From the NCBI GenBank assembly GCA_965153455.1, contig OZ234500.1, positions 7,564,001 to 7,628,000 on the forward strand: a stretch of 64,000 bases of DNA. Direction: 5' to 3'. This document shows positions 49,561 to 62,500 of this stretch, one piece after another. The translations under genes and the position numbers were made by a program. The stretch is from Sphagnum compactum. Its lineage: Eukaryota > Bryophyta > Sphagnopsida > Sphagnales. The notes under the pieces were generated by a model. The model saw only the letters and a program-made list of their open reading frames with translations, did no database searches and had not been told where the DNA came from. The stretch's first letter is position 1, and each line of letters opens with the position of its first letter.

Positions 49561-52500
49561 CAAAGAGATCTCCCAAAAGGTGTCAATGAAGAAAACCAAC
49601 ATGGATGTGCACCAATAGTTGTGTAGATTGACCATTAAAAAAAGGAAAACAATTGAATGGGAACTAAACAACTAAAGATGAATGCATTATCAGACCTTGG
49701 AGGTTGTGCAAAATGTGTGACATCATTTGAAATTTTCATTAGAATATTATTTGCAATAGTTTTGGTTATTTTTGCAATTTTTTATTTGTTTGGTCATACT
49801 TGCGATTATGCTACAACTAATTTGTGATTTTTTTTTTCGTCATGCTTTCAAGAGGAAAACCTTTAAATTTAGTTTTCATCCAAGAAAGACCATATATGTC
49901 CCATTAATTGCAAATGTCACCAAAATTAATTGTAGCCTTGCAGATATATTAGGCTCCATTGAAAATCTTTTGAAGGCTATTGGGGGCATACTAAGATGTA
50001 CAAGTATATATTGCAAGTATCTATAATAGGTCTATTATAATCTTATGCAATTTGTATTCATAATATTAAAATATTTTAATCATACATAAAAGGTATATAT
50101 ATTCATATTTTGAATATATTTAAGTTCTATGTTGAATATATACAAAACATATTAAGGCCATATTATAGAAGTATCCAAGGTTTATTGTACCTATTGAAAT
50201 TTTTAATCATTATTTATCATTAAACATTCATTATTGACATAAATGATACTTATAACAAGTAACATAATAAAAAATAAAAATATGGTTGACCTACATTAGC
50301 TACTAATTATTTCTATAATAATTACTTATATTTTCATTATATTTTTTGTTATTAACTTATAATACTTGATATAATAACTAGTATTTTAGTATAATTATTT
50401 AATATTATATTATAATTACAAGAAAATTTATTAGATGGCTATTATGACTATTGAAATTTTTATTTTATTATTATTATTAACTTCAACTATTATTACCTAT
50501 AATAGTTCATATATTTAGTAGGTAAATTAGGCTAATATAGAATAAATACTAGGAAATAATTGCAAATAAGTTATGATTAAGTTGGTCACATTTGTAATTA
50601 CAATGTTAATCCATATATTTTCTCTTCCATTTTTTAATGCAAAGTATATAACAAGGTGCATTCGTTGTATTCAAAATGCAAATGTTATCCAAAAAACAAG
50701 CCAATAAAAAATGTTCAACCTTAAAAATTAAACCCAAAATAAAATAGGATTATCTTAAATCTTTCTAACTAGATAGTAATTTAAGCCTACCTACTTACCT
50801 TCCTTGGCATACCTTCCTTACCTATCTACATAGATGTCACATGTCAAAATATTATTGACTTTAAATTGAGTGATCCAAATTTATTTAACTAATTCAAAAT
50901 ATTAAATACTAAATTGGGGTTAAATGTGCCACCTGTCATGAAATAATTGACCTTCAAAAAATTTGACCAAATTTGTATGCCATGTTGTAAATTCTTATTG
51001 TGCCATGTGTCATGATTTAAAACCATCCAGAATGAACAATGTGAAAATTTTCAAGATTAAACAAAAATAATTTTGAAATATCCAAAAATGCTAACATCAT
51101 TTGTTGTTAATGTTGACCAAATTAATCACATGTTAATTGCAAATGATAATATGTATACATTCAATCAAAGGATGAAAATGTATTTTGTTGACTTTTATTT
51201 TTCATCCAAAGACCATGTCGATTACAACTATGGTTGCATGCGACTAGTCAAATGTGACTAGTGAAAAATTAGTCATATCTGTTGCCTATGACTAGAAATT
51301 AATTCCAAGTACTAGTCACAACCCAATGTCCATTTTTTTTATAATGTTTAAAGTTACACAAACCACATATTGCCCATGACTGCAAATATTTTTACACAAA
51401 TTTGTGGTAATGATTTCTTTTGTTGATATAGAAGATGAATATTTTTACATAAATGAATTCACATTTTTCACAAGCATCCATTTTTGTCAAGGGTCTATTT
51501 TTGTCCACATGTCAAATTCTGAATGTTCATTGGAAGGAGCAAAATGTTTGTTCATAGGTCCATTTTAAATGTTTGCTTAGGAAATTTCTAACCAATGGAA
51601 CCCCTTTCCTTTGGGGAGGCATAGCTTTCATGTCTCTCCATCAAGTCAAGTGATTCAAACTATTACGGATGTGCCCAAAGGTGGGGCACAAGTTTTCGTA
51701 GAGCCCATAGGCAAAAAAACCACTCATAGTCTACATTTTTTCTTGGAGTCCTTATGCGTTTAGTGATTGGCACTACCCTACCTCATTTCTATTCACATTA
51801 TGTAAGAACATCTCCACCATTCCATCAACAAACAATATTGCAAAGTCCATATATAGGCCTTTATGTAATTTGTTGACCCATAAGGAGCTTTAATTTGATT
51901 TGTCTCCCCCATTCATCCTCTTGGCAAAATCATCAGTATGTTGTTTTTTACAATTTTGTGCATCCTCCAACAAGGTCCCTTTAAAATCTCACAATGAAGT
52001 TTCTTTCCGGCTTTTTTAGGCACATTGGCATTTTCTTAAATTTTTTGAATCATGCATGGATTTTTGATTTGATCTTGCACAATTCACATCTCTTTTTACA
52101 CATGTGCACCTCTTTATACACTTGTGCACCTTTCCCTAAAATTTCAACTTTTTTTATGGGCACTAATGAGAATCAATGAATTAAGCTTGAATGTATGTTC
52201 ATAGAAATAACGTTACTAGTACTAAGATGGACTTGGAAAGCCACAAGACCATGTTGTATTCAATGCAACAAAAGTCACTTTATAACATATGAACATTCAT
52301 GAAATTGTTCAAACTTGTGTGATGTCAATCACATTGATTTCAATTTGATCAATTGTTTCCAGTAATTATAAGTCTATAATGTTATTTATGATGACTATCT
52401 CATATGTTGTCTTGTTTGTGTGGATGGTTATAGGAGTAAATGGTTGTGATTAAAATTTAGTGATGATCGATGTTGTTAGAATTTGAAGTCATACTTTATG

Positions 52501-55426
52501 TTTTGAAAACTCCTTTTACCTTCATAACTTGAAATATTCTTGAACTCCTTTTGAGAAAAATGTTGTTTTCAAGCATTATGAAGAAATCTGCAATTGTGAT
52601 CTACTCCTCCAAGATGTTATGTCTTTTCAATGTTGTTGTGGTCATGTCTGTTATGACTTGGGTTTGTTTTTTCATTGTGCACTTTTTATTGTTTGCAAAT
52701 TTGTTTTTTGCAACTCTTGTGCCTTGTGAATGTTTTGTATTATAATTCCTAGATCTAATGGTGTTGCAACAAATTTGACTTCATGACCCATCATGGGATG
52801 TTTTTTAACACCACCTAGCAATGTATGAAAGTAAAGCTCTAACCCTTTGGATGTTCTACCGTCTAAAATTTGAAGGCATATGCAAGATGTTCCCATGGTT
52901 TGCACTTGATTCTTGGAAGCTTCAAGAACTCCAATTCCCTAATAAACTTGGAGACATCATGTTTGATTATTCCCCAGTTTGTTTCCAAAGACCTTGCTAG
53001 TCTATATGCATAAAAAGTCAAGCAATTTTTGTTGTGATGTTTGCAACTCCTCTCCCAAAACGTGTTGCATTTCTAACCATTGCCTATGATCATATCTTTT
53101 AAAATGAACAACAAAGTTGGCATTCCTTTTCAGGGACAAAGTTTTTCCCCTTCTTCTTGCTTCCAATAATATTAACAACTCTTATTGTTGCCAAAGGATC
53201 TTAGTTTCGGTGCATACAAGTTTATACCACAAAATGCTAGTGAAATGCATTATAAATGTCAAATCATCATGGTATCCTTATGCATTATGGAGGTTTTAAA
53301 AATGATTCTTTGTAATCCTAGTAGTAGTTATACCAAATGCAAGTGATAATGGATGCCATCATGTGTGCAAAACACAAATGGCTCCAACAAATGACAATTG
53401 CAAGGGCATTTTTTATAAATAGTAAAAATGGTCTAATGGAATTACATTATATTCTAGCTCTATATGTTCCAAAATGGTTCAAATTTAAGTTGCCAACTAG
53501 ACATTGGACATTTAATGCCAATTTGATTTAGATTTATGATTTAAAAGATAGGCCAATGAGTAAATATTTAAGCTTTCAAAAAACATGTGTTCATTCTTTT
53601 GTCAATTTCAACCCTAAAGGTTCAAGGGCTTAGGTAGCCCTTCACCGAGCACCATTATGATCATTTATAAACCTCCATTTGGGTTTGAACAAACAACATA
53701 AAATCTCCCAAAGTCAAGGGGGTCCAAAAAAAGTTCAATCTTGTGAACACATATCCTTCCATGTGCAGCTAAAGTGCATCCTATAATTAAGCATGCTAGT
53801 CTTCATACACAAATATTATCCTTCTTATTATCAAAGGATGTGGACTTTATTCCCACTTAGAACATAAAACTTGTGTAGAGGTGTAATTTACCCTCCCAAA
53901 GGTAAAAAAATGTAGATTGTGAGGAGTGATTACTGAAAGCCAAACACAAAGAGGCAAATGAATGGGCATAGTAATTTTGGTATAAGGGAGTTTTGAAACC
54001 CACTTATGAATAAGAAAACCACATCTTTAAATGCAAGGTTTAAGAACCCCAACCACAAGTTTTAAGAATAGATCATTTGATTATAGAATATCATTGAATG
54101 GTTTTTATGTTTGCTAACATTGCATCTTATGAATTCTTTGGATATCTACTTATCAACGGGTGTTTGGTGATGGGTGGTTATACCCTAGTGAAATTAGGGT
54201 TCCAATGCAACTAGTTTTTAATAGGTAATGCATGTTTGAAGAATGAATGAAAGAAAGATTGGTTTGGATCAAACAAAGATTGAATGTTAAACTAGTTTCT
54301 TAGACCTAGTTGTGTTGAATGGTTAGATGCCAACTAGACATTGATTCGATCATTAGAGATGATGACTTGGCCATTAACCATTTGTTTTGACTACCTAGTA
54401 CCAACCTTAGTTCCTGATATTTGACCATTTTCCAACTTTTTGTATTCATTCACTTATAATTTCCATATGACTTAGAAACTTTCCAAACTAATATTGTTGT
54501 TGCTCATTTTGGGTACCTTATTAAATTGTTTTCAAAATTTAATGTTATTATTTACATATAAGTGTTATGTTCAATTTCTTTTCTTCATCATACTTGGGGA
54601 TATTAATTCAAATCCAAGAAACGTCATTTGGAACATTTGGGATAAAATTATTGACAACATTGGGAAAGAGTGAATACCATTGAGGGTGCCATAGACAAAC
54701 CTTGGGAACAATTGAAGACTTGGTAAAATATTTGAGGACTAGCAAAATCTACACCTTTTGTTTTTGGGACAAAGAAAGTGTGCCCCATCCCTGCCAAACA
54801 TTATTGAACAAACCATCATAATAGGTAAGGAACCATTTTGCAAGTATAAATTTTATGCAGTCAATGAGAAGGCTTAGGGGGAGTTTTTTTGTTTCTTTTC
54901 TGTTCCCAATGTGTTCCCTAAGACATTCCCAATATCCCATATTGTTTGGCCATGATTCAACTTTCATGTATATAATTTGTAAAAGGGGCAGGTGGGGAGG
55001 TGTGTGATGCGAGTGGCAAAGGGAAGCATGACAAAGCTTGCTTCTATTTTGAGGACAGAAGCAAAATTTAGACTTCTATGTTGGGGAGTGCCCCATGGTC
55101 GAAAAGTATTGGTGGTGGGCCAATCAAATGGCTCCTTCTAAGAAAAAGGAAAAGAAAAGAAAAAGGAATATTATGTTAACCCCCCCTGCCCCCCCCCTTT
55201 TTTTAAAGCCCAAAAAACGAAAAGAAATCTCTAATCTAAAAATAAAATAAAATCCTACAATATGAAAAGGTGCTTAGGATTTTTTACTTTTATATTTTGA
55301 ATATGGCCAAATTTGGCTAAATATACTTGTGGACTATCACCACTTTAGCAACATCACAAAATTGGAAAAAAAAAATACTGGCCCCACCCCTTGAGGCTTT
55401 ACCCTACACTAATAAATTACAACACT
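49561..55426. other. AT-rich intergenic DNA, no supported gene
   Basis: Short frames only (60-84 codons) and none recognised. 50030-50560 is almost entirely A/T. A 64-77-codon pair of overlapping frames around 52550-52905 has no motif. A purine run (agaaaaaggaaaagaaaaga) near 55140 and a C-run near 55182-55197 are the only compositional oddities. A badly decayed element may lie at 53100-54200, but I cannot name it. Confidence 0.5.
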
Positions 55427-55463
55427 ACATTTGATTTGTAATTTGCAATTACAAATCAAATGT
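55427..55463. repeat. Perfect 17-bp palindromic stem with 3-nt loop
   Basis: Arms 55427-55443 (acatttgatttgtaatt) and 55447-55463 are exact complements around tgc. The AT-rich stem could extrude as a cruciform. Looser inverted similarity (ttggaattacaattt, 55566-55580) nearby hints at a foldback MITE centre. Confidence 0.7.
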
Positions 55464-55980
55464 GACTCTGAATAATAAGATGAATAAAATTTGCTGTTAA
55501 AAATCTGAATATTTTGACATTATATCAGGAAAATATTCATAGAAAGCTGAGTTGTAAAAATGAAATTGGAATTACAATTTATGAGATTAAGTCCAATTGC
55601 AGATAACCTACACCATTTTCTTATAATGAAAATGCAAAGTCTTATTAGTGTATTTATTGGTGTCCTGATTGTTATGTTCTTTCATGACATGTATTCTAAT
55701 GTGTAAAGTGGTCTTTATTTTGAGAAGCAAAAGGAAAGTGTTTAGGAACTTGATGTTTCCAGTGTGGTTTTGCCTTCTTAGATTGTTCTTATGTCTTCTT
55801 GAACATGAGTCCTTGTATTCGGCCTTTTTTGGGTGCTTTGGTTTATTTATGATTGGCAGGGTTTCATCATTCTCGTGCTTTTATTTGCCTTGTACTTCTT
55901 GTGGATGGGTTCTCATCCCCGACTTTTTTGTATGTAGGGTTTTTCTTCTATACGGTGAGAATAAAATTAGGAGATATTAA
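55464..55980. other. Intergenic DNA, no supported gene
   Basis: A 103-codon frame at 55669-55980 is rich in Phe/Leu/Cys, with no recognisable domain. It looks like chance translation of T-rich DNA. Confidence 0.4.
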
Positions 55981-57111
55981 TATGCTTTGTGCCTAGCAGC
56001 AAGACTAGAATAGGAGGAGGGTAAATATATTTTGCTAAAATACATATAATAAATATGTATGTATTTTGTTGAACTTTTGAAAATAGACAAAAAAAAAAAA
56101 AAACCTTATTCTGTCTGTCCATCTCTCCAGGATCTGCTGAGAGGGATGGATGATAAACAAGGGGAACCATTTTGATAGATGACCTACAAATGGATGGATG
56201 ATGGATGGTAACAAGTTGGACAATAATGGATGGACGAGAACATCCAACTGGGTGGATGATGATGGAAGCTTCTAAAGGGGAGTCGGGGTTGCTGTGGCGC
56301 TGGCTGTGATTCCTTGACCTCCGGTTTTGCGCGTGTCGTCATGGTCGCGCAGCAACGGCGTGTCCACACAGTAGTCTAGAGCTCACTTGCCTTTCTTCTT
56401 CGTCTTCTCCTTCCACCCACTTCTTCGTTTGCTTCTTTGTTTGTCTCTCGTTCTCGTCTGCTGCTGTTCATCGTCTACTTGACTTGAGGTCTCGAACTGC
56501 CCCTCTCGGTTGTTTGCTTCAAAGATCTGTGGTTTCTGGCTCGTTTTTCCGGTCTTATTATTATTTCCCGCATCTTCGCTATAGCCCTTGGGTTGTTGTT
56601 TTCTTCCCTTTCTCTCTCACTCTGCTTTCCTTCATCCTCCCTTTTAGAGGGGGTTCAGAAATTTTTAAGAGCGTCGTCGAATCCCCCTTTTTTTGCCCCC
56701 TCTTTGCTGTGGAGTTTTTTTTGTTTTTGTTTCTGACTGCTTCCAGAAATCTTCTCTTTTAGTTCCCATAATTACTGAGGAGCTTTGGGGATCTCAAGAA
56801 GATACTCTTCTTCTCATCTGCTTGATTGGGTTTTGGTGCGTCTGCTGTTCCCTTTGTCTTTTGCCTTTTTTCTTCTCTCTTCCATTTTGCATCCTCTGAT
56901 ATCCTGGGAGATAGTTCGGAAAGCTTACGCCTTTTTTTAGAGCTCAAGATCTTCCTTCTACGTTTACGCTCAGGGGTGTGGGCGGGCTGTAGGTGTGAGG
57001 GAGGCACATAAGGGGGGATTTGTTTCTTTTGCAAGAGAGAGAGAAGGTTTTTGCTGCGTGCGGCGGAGGAGGAGGAGGAGGAGGAGGGGGGGGGGTTTCT
57101 AGAGGGGAAAT
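55981..57111 (+). promoter_or_regulatory. Presumed promoter and long 5' leader of the CDC50/ALIS gene
   Basis: A GATG/GGAT-rich microsatellite lies at about 56140-56265. From about 56280 the DNA becomes CpG- and pyrimidine-rich (ctttcttcttcgtcttctcc near 56391), typical of plant core promoters and leaders. A (GGA)n run followed by G-run occurs at 57064-57096, 16 bp before the start codon, where it would lie in the mRNA leader and could form a G-quadruplex. Frames in this region are low-complexity artefacts. Confidence 0.5.
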
Positions 57112-58191
57112 ATGAACGGGGCGAGTACATCGGAGACGGGAGCTGTTACAGGATCACCAGTGAAGAAGGAGTCAAGAAGACCAAAGTATACCAAGTTCAC
57201 ACAACAGGAGCTACCGGCGTGCAAGCCGTTGTTGACGCCGGGGTGGGTGATATCGATCTTCTTGATAGTGGGGATCATCTTTATCCCAATTGGAGTCGTC
57301 TCGCTGCTAGCTTCCAACAAAGTGGTGCAAATCGTGCACCGATATGACCAGACATGCTTGCCAACGGACGTCACCACCAAGGATGAGCAATTGAGCTACA
57401 TCCAAAGTCCTGTTACGGACAAAAACTGCACCGTCACTCTAACTGTCCCGAAACAAATGAAAAGTCCTGTGTATGTGTACTACGAGTTGGACAATTTCTA
57501 CCAGAACCATCGCAGGTATGTGAAGAGCGTCAGTAGCTCGCAACTGCAAGGCACCAATGTTTCGGACTTGTCTGTCTGCAAACCTGAAGACTACGTGAAT
57601 GGACTTCCCATTACTCCTTGTGGCTTGATCGCCTGGAGTTTGTTCAATGATTCTTTTGCTTTCAGCACTGTGAGCACCGGATCTGTCCCTGTGAACAAGA
57701 ATGGAATCGCTTGGAAAAGTGATGTTCAAAAGAAGTTTGGTAGTAATGTGTTTCCAACGAATTTCCCCAACAACAATCGGACAGGAACTTCACTCATAGG
57801 AGGTGCAGAACTGAATTCAAGTTTGCCTTTGGATCAAGATGAGGATCTCATAGTCTGGATGCGAACTGCAGCTTTGCCCAATTTCCGCAAACTCTGGGGG
57901 AAAATTGAGCAAGAGTTTCAGCCTGGCGACAACATCACTGTAGGAATTCTCAACCGGTACAACACTTACAGCTTCAAGGGGAAGAAGAAACTGGTCCTGT
58001 CTACAACTAGCTGGCTGGGTGGCAAGAACATCTTCATGGGTGTGGCATATCTCACCATTGGTGTTCTCTGCATTGTTCTTGCATTAGTCTTCTTGCTCAT
58101 CCATCTCAGACACCCCAGGCAAATAGGTGACCCCTCTTATCTCTCTTGGAACAGAAAGAACAGCCATGGCACCGACAATATACGGTCTTGA
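57112..58191 (+). CDS. ALIS: CDC50/LEM3 family protein: ALA-interacting subunit (P4-ATPase flippase beta subunit), intronless
   Basis: An uninterrupted frame of 359 codons, the usual length for plant ALIS proteins. CDC50 proteins pair with P4-ATPases, help them leave the ER and are needed for phospholipid flipping in Golgi, endosome and plasma membrane. Features visible: cytosolic N-terminus with FTQQELPACKP (29-39); membrane segment 1 at about 44-68; a large lumenal domain with paired cysteines (82, 106, 156, 170), several N-X-S/T sites, the motif YYELDNFYQNHRRYV (123-137) and the block ITPCGLIAWSLFND (167-180); VWMRTAALPNFRKLWG (248-263); membrane segment 2 at about 306-332; a short cytosolic tail with PSYLSWNRK. 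The start ATG is the first in frame after the GGA-rich leader. No intron interrupts the coding region. It is convergent with the UXS gene downstream. Confidence 0.95.
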   Translation: MNGASTSETGAVTGSPVKKESRRPKYTKFTQQELPACKPLLTPGWVISIFLIVGIIFIPIGVVSLLASNKVVQIVHRYDQTCLPTDVTTKDEQLSYIQSPVTDKNCTVTLTVPKQMKSPVYVYYELDNFYQNHRRYVKSVSSSQLQGTNVSDLSVCKPEDYVNGLPITPCGLIAWSLFNDSFAFSTVSTGSVPVNKNGIAWKSDVQKKFGSNVFPTNFPNNNRTGTSLIGGAELNSSLPLDQDEDLIVWMRTAALPNFRKLWGKIEQEFQPGDNITVGILNRYNTYSFKGKKKLVLSTTSWLGGKNIFMGVAYLTIGVLCIVLALVFLLIHLRHPRQIGDPSYLSWNRKNSHGTDNIRS

Positions 58192-59568
58192 TTTTTGTTA
58201 CCTATGTGTTTTTGACATCTCACAAAAATCTTCAACCCTATCTTCTTCCAGCCACTTTGTGGGCCAAGTGTGTGCTCAGAGCTTCTTGAGTTGAAAGTGC
58301 TTGGAGGTTGAAGTTGAGTGCTTGGAAAGCTTGAGTTGCTGCAAGCACATGCATCTCCAACAAAAACTCTGCATCACAAATCATCAAGTATTTAGGCAGT
58401 TTCTTGAGCAATTTTGGGCTTTATACTTTTGATGGCCTTTTTCTCCTTCTTGCTCCTTTGTTTTTACTTAGTTTTTTATATTTGGGGGGCTTGGGGGGCA
58501 CAATAACATGTCCCCAGAAATATTTTCACTTTGAGTTTCTAGGCAAAATGCTATTTGGGGATTGCAGATTTCGACATCTGTATGTGATTTAAAACTTGTA
58601 CTAGAATTTATTATTATTCTGTTATAATGTCCTATTGTGGTGAGGACATGGATGGAGTTTGTTATCACAATATGTGCCAATTCAAGGTGTTCACAAATGA
58701 AGCAGATGAGATGCAGACAAGCGGTGCATAATCAATCTGCTGCTGTATGTATGCAGTGTGAACAACATAGTGGTTCAAATTGTATTCTCCAGAGATTGTT
58801 TACTCTGCTCCATGGTGAAGGTAAATTTTGTATTGCCGCTTTTGAACTCCATTATCTCATGTTGTGCCTCATTTGTTTTATTACCAATATGCGTAATTCA
58901 AAAATCAGAGTTGCTAAGAACTTGTGGAAGTTGTCCTTTTTGTCTTCAGTACTCTAATTGACCGAGTTTATGCATGTGCGTAGAATATGTCTTGTGTAAT
59001 CTTCTGCATTTAAGCAGTTTTGACTTTTTGAGATATCAGTACTCAGTCATTCACTGAAATCTCATTACTTACACTCTTCCCTGAAATATCATTACTCACA
59101 AGTCTCTAAGTCTCTGCCATTTCCCCAACGTTGGAAATTGGAAATATAATCAGCAATCAGAAACAGGCATTTGGATTCAAATACATTGCAAAATGCCAAA
59201 CAATGGGGCAGCATCAACCCACTCTCCACAAGGCAGGTCAGTGCTAAAAGAGTTTATAAAAATGGGTACTCCACTCTGATTTTGAGTAGTTAAATACTAT
59301 AATTCAAGTACTTCTGAGGGGAGACATCATTAGATGCAGGTATGCTGATTACTCCTAGAATTCCACTGCAGCATAATGCCAGTAGGCCAGAACTTCAAAC
59401 TGGACTGTCATAATGTCAAATTCCAGAGCTCCACACTCAAAGACAAGGTAGCTGGTTTTTCCAACCTTGGATTTAACAGCACCATTGCATTTGATGATAT
59501 GGAACTTCTGCCATTTTGACAGCTTATTTTCATGAAAGAGGTGACACAGACCTGCCTGGATATTCACC
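58192..59568. other. Intergenic region between convergent ALIS and UXS genes (both 3' UTRs)
   Basis: About 1.4 kb separates the two stop codons. The ALIS 3' UTR presumably occupies the left part and the UXS 3' UTR the right. I see no clear AATAAA signal close to either stop. Frames of 62-106 codons here have no motif. A small diverged direct repeat occurs near 59025-59100 (gatatcagtactca / aatatcattactcac). Confidence 0.5.
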
Positions 59569-62500
59569 TCAAGCAAGAACTGATGATTCCTTACTTGGTG
59601 AGCTGATCAAATATCTTCCACTGCTGTTTTCACTGCCCTCATTGTGATCATTGAGAATCCGCTGGCGAAAATCCTCTACCATTCGTGCAAGACCTTTCCT
59701 CAACGCAACCTTTGGCTCCCACCCCAACAGGTCCTTTGCCTTGGAAATGTCAGGCTTCCTCATGTGAGGGTCATCTGCAGTGTTCTTGCAGAATTCTATG
59801 GTTGCAGCTGGATCTAGCACTTCCTTCACCACCTGCAAGAGTCACTTGCCTATGAGCCATGTATTGAGCAGTCAACATACCCGCAAATTGGTGAAGCAAA
59901 GCAAAGCAATGAATGAAACATCTTGAGCAGAGTGGACTAGTCCATTCACTTCTGTAGAGTTTCTGTAATGCACTCACAATAGTGAGCAAATCACAACTTT
60001 GTGTTGCATCAAATGAGTAAATGGTTCCAAATCACCTGTTTTCAGACTCTTGACTTTACCAAGAGACTTGAGTGAATCTTCACTTGCTTTATTCGGATGT
60101 TTTTCACCAGAGTACTTATTGCAAAAGGTTTTCAGAGAAATGTTTGGTTACATCAGACACTACCCAATACATTTCCAAGCAGCCGGTAGGCAGCTGTGTG
60201 ATTGTAAATGATGACTGAACGTAAACAAAACAAGTCACTGACCTCAGCAAGCTCCAACATTGTGAATTCGCTGGGGTTCCCCAGATTGAAGGGACCAACA
60301 TGCTCACCCTCCATCAATCGCAGAAGACCTTCAACCTACAAGACCACACATGAACATTGTCATGCCACACTTGACAAATGCATCAGCTCAACTCCTGTTC
60401 CAAAACACTCCTCATAGTTGGATCACAGTCTCTTAACTGGGGCAACCCACAGTTGAATAAATACCATCATCTCTTTTCAAACACTTTGTCTTCATGCCCA
60501 AAGCATCCTCAGGAGCACAACACATGTATGACATGGAGGAGACAAATATGTTTACCAGATCAGAAATATACTGAAATGACCTGGTTTGTTTGCCATCACC
60601 ATAAACTGTCATCGGCTCCTTGCGAAGTGCCTATGAAGACAACATAAAGTGTGTCAATCAGATTACACATGATCAGAAAATTCAATTCTCATGGGTATGT
60701 GAAGTTGCTTGGCTTGCTAGTGCATCATCATTCTTTAGGAAGCCCTGGGCACATGCGTAATTTGTTGCCCATCAGGACCATTGTAATTCAAACATAGGAC
60801 GTACCCTAATGCCCCAGAGACATTTAAACCACTAACTTGAATGGGATGGATTCACCAGTTTCGGGAACCCTGAATTCTAGACAGAGGGAACACCTCAGAC
60901 ATGGAGCGATCAAACCCAGCCCAGCCCATAGATTGTACCTTGCAATAAGTTTTCCATGGAATCTCAACTTCAAGCTAGGCTGACATAGGACATACAATTG
61001 GATATGACACTGAAGCAAAGGGATCTGAGGCAGAACAGACCTGGCTCACAAAATTACTGACAACTCGGCCATCATCAATACACATTCTTGGACCATATGT
61101 GTTGAAAATTCGAGCTATGCGAACCTGCACATAAGTGTCTGTTAGATTGTATTGGTGTTCAAAGCCAACGACAACACTTTCTGTCAGTTTTGTAGACATC
61201 CATCATCATAATTGACAAAGATCAAGCTTTGTGGCATGGGACAGGGAACAGAAAAGTAGCTAGCATTCCTCATTTCAATAAAGCATCCCACTTTCCATTT
61301 ATGCAGAACAAAGAGGTTGAAGAGCTCAGTTTATCATGACATGCTAACTCTTGAATGTTCATTGCAGTTGTGATTGACAGCATAGTCAACTGGTAGCAGG
61401 GGTTTAATGAGCAAGTGCATCCATAAGACCACAATATCTATGAGAAAGACATGATGCACACTCCTGGCAATTTAAGAAGTTTGATCACCCAAGTATGAAA
61501 ATTGAAATCATTCTCCAAATGCACCTACCTGCACATCAGCCCCTCGGTGGTAATCCATGGTCAATGTCTCTGCAGTGCGCTTTCCCTCATCATAACAGCT
61601 CCTTACACCTGCAATAACCAGGAAAAAACATCATGGGGTGAGTGCTGCCCCCTAATCAGTTGTACTGTGTTGTTCTATGTAGGAAGCAACAGACCAAAAA
61701 AGCAATTACCTTTGCCTTTTGACAATAACATCTCTGCAGCTTTCCAGTAATCACTTGACTGTATTCAAGCATGCGTTGACACCAAAAGCTCTGCAGCTTC
61801 ACTAGTTCATCATTCTTCCTATCAATTGCATACTTGTACTTATGTGTGCCATATGCTTGTTTTCTTACAGCAGCTACTATACAACAACAGGAGCTGGGTT
61901 CAAGCTCAGAGATGAACCGATGGGGTTGACATTGCCCCAATAATCTTCTTTCTGAGGATGCTGCAAAGGATCTCCATACACCTCACTGGTACTCGTAAGC
62001 AGAAACCGAGCTCCCACTCGCTTTGCCAACCCCAGCATATTCAGTGTACCCACCACATTTGTTTTGTGACAAAGGTCAAGTGCTCAACAATCTTCCTCAA
62101 ACAGACAGACAATTCAAACCTGAGGAACTGGTAGGTCAAAGTGACCATATGTTTCTCTGGCTGGAGCAACATCAGGCAAGATTGCAAAGGAGAGACCTTG
62201 GAGCTATTTCTACAGAGCTTACAGTAAGTTCTGCACATCAGGAGCATTCTGCTGAACCTTAGTAACATTCTGAACTTCACTAAGGGTCTCTTTCCATCAG
62301 GGTGCTGCGATCACAACAGCCTAATGGACATATGTAATTAATCATGTTAGGGATTCTGGGAACACATGTTCTCATGAAAAAAAAGGAGAGATGTCACTGT
62401 CTGGTGAGTCACAGTTTGACACACAGCTCTCACAGCACTTGCAATTGATCAATGCTGCTAGACTGGTGAAGCTGCAAGATGATGTGAGCACAGCTAGTTG

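Noticed and set aside
55669-55980. 103-codon Phe/Leu/Cys-rich frame as a membrane protein
   Set aside because: T-rich DNA gives hydrophobic frames by chance. There is no family motif, and it lies next to an AT-rich palindrome rather than a promoter.
57051-57347. 98-codon frame beginning in the GGA repeat
   Set aside because: It overlaps the real ALIS start in another frame, and its poly-Glu comes from the GGA repeat. It is a shadow.
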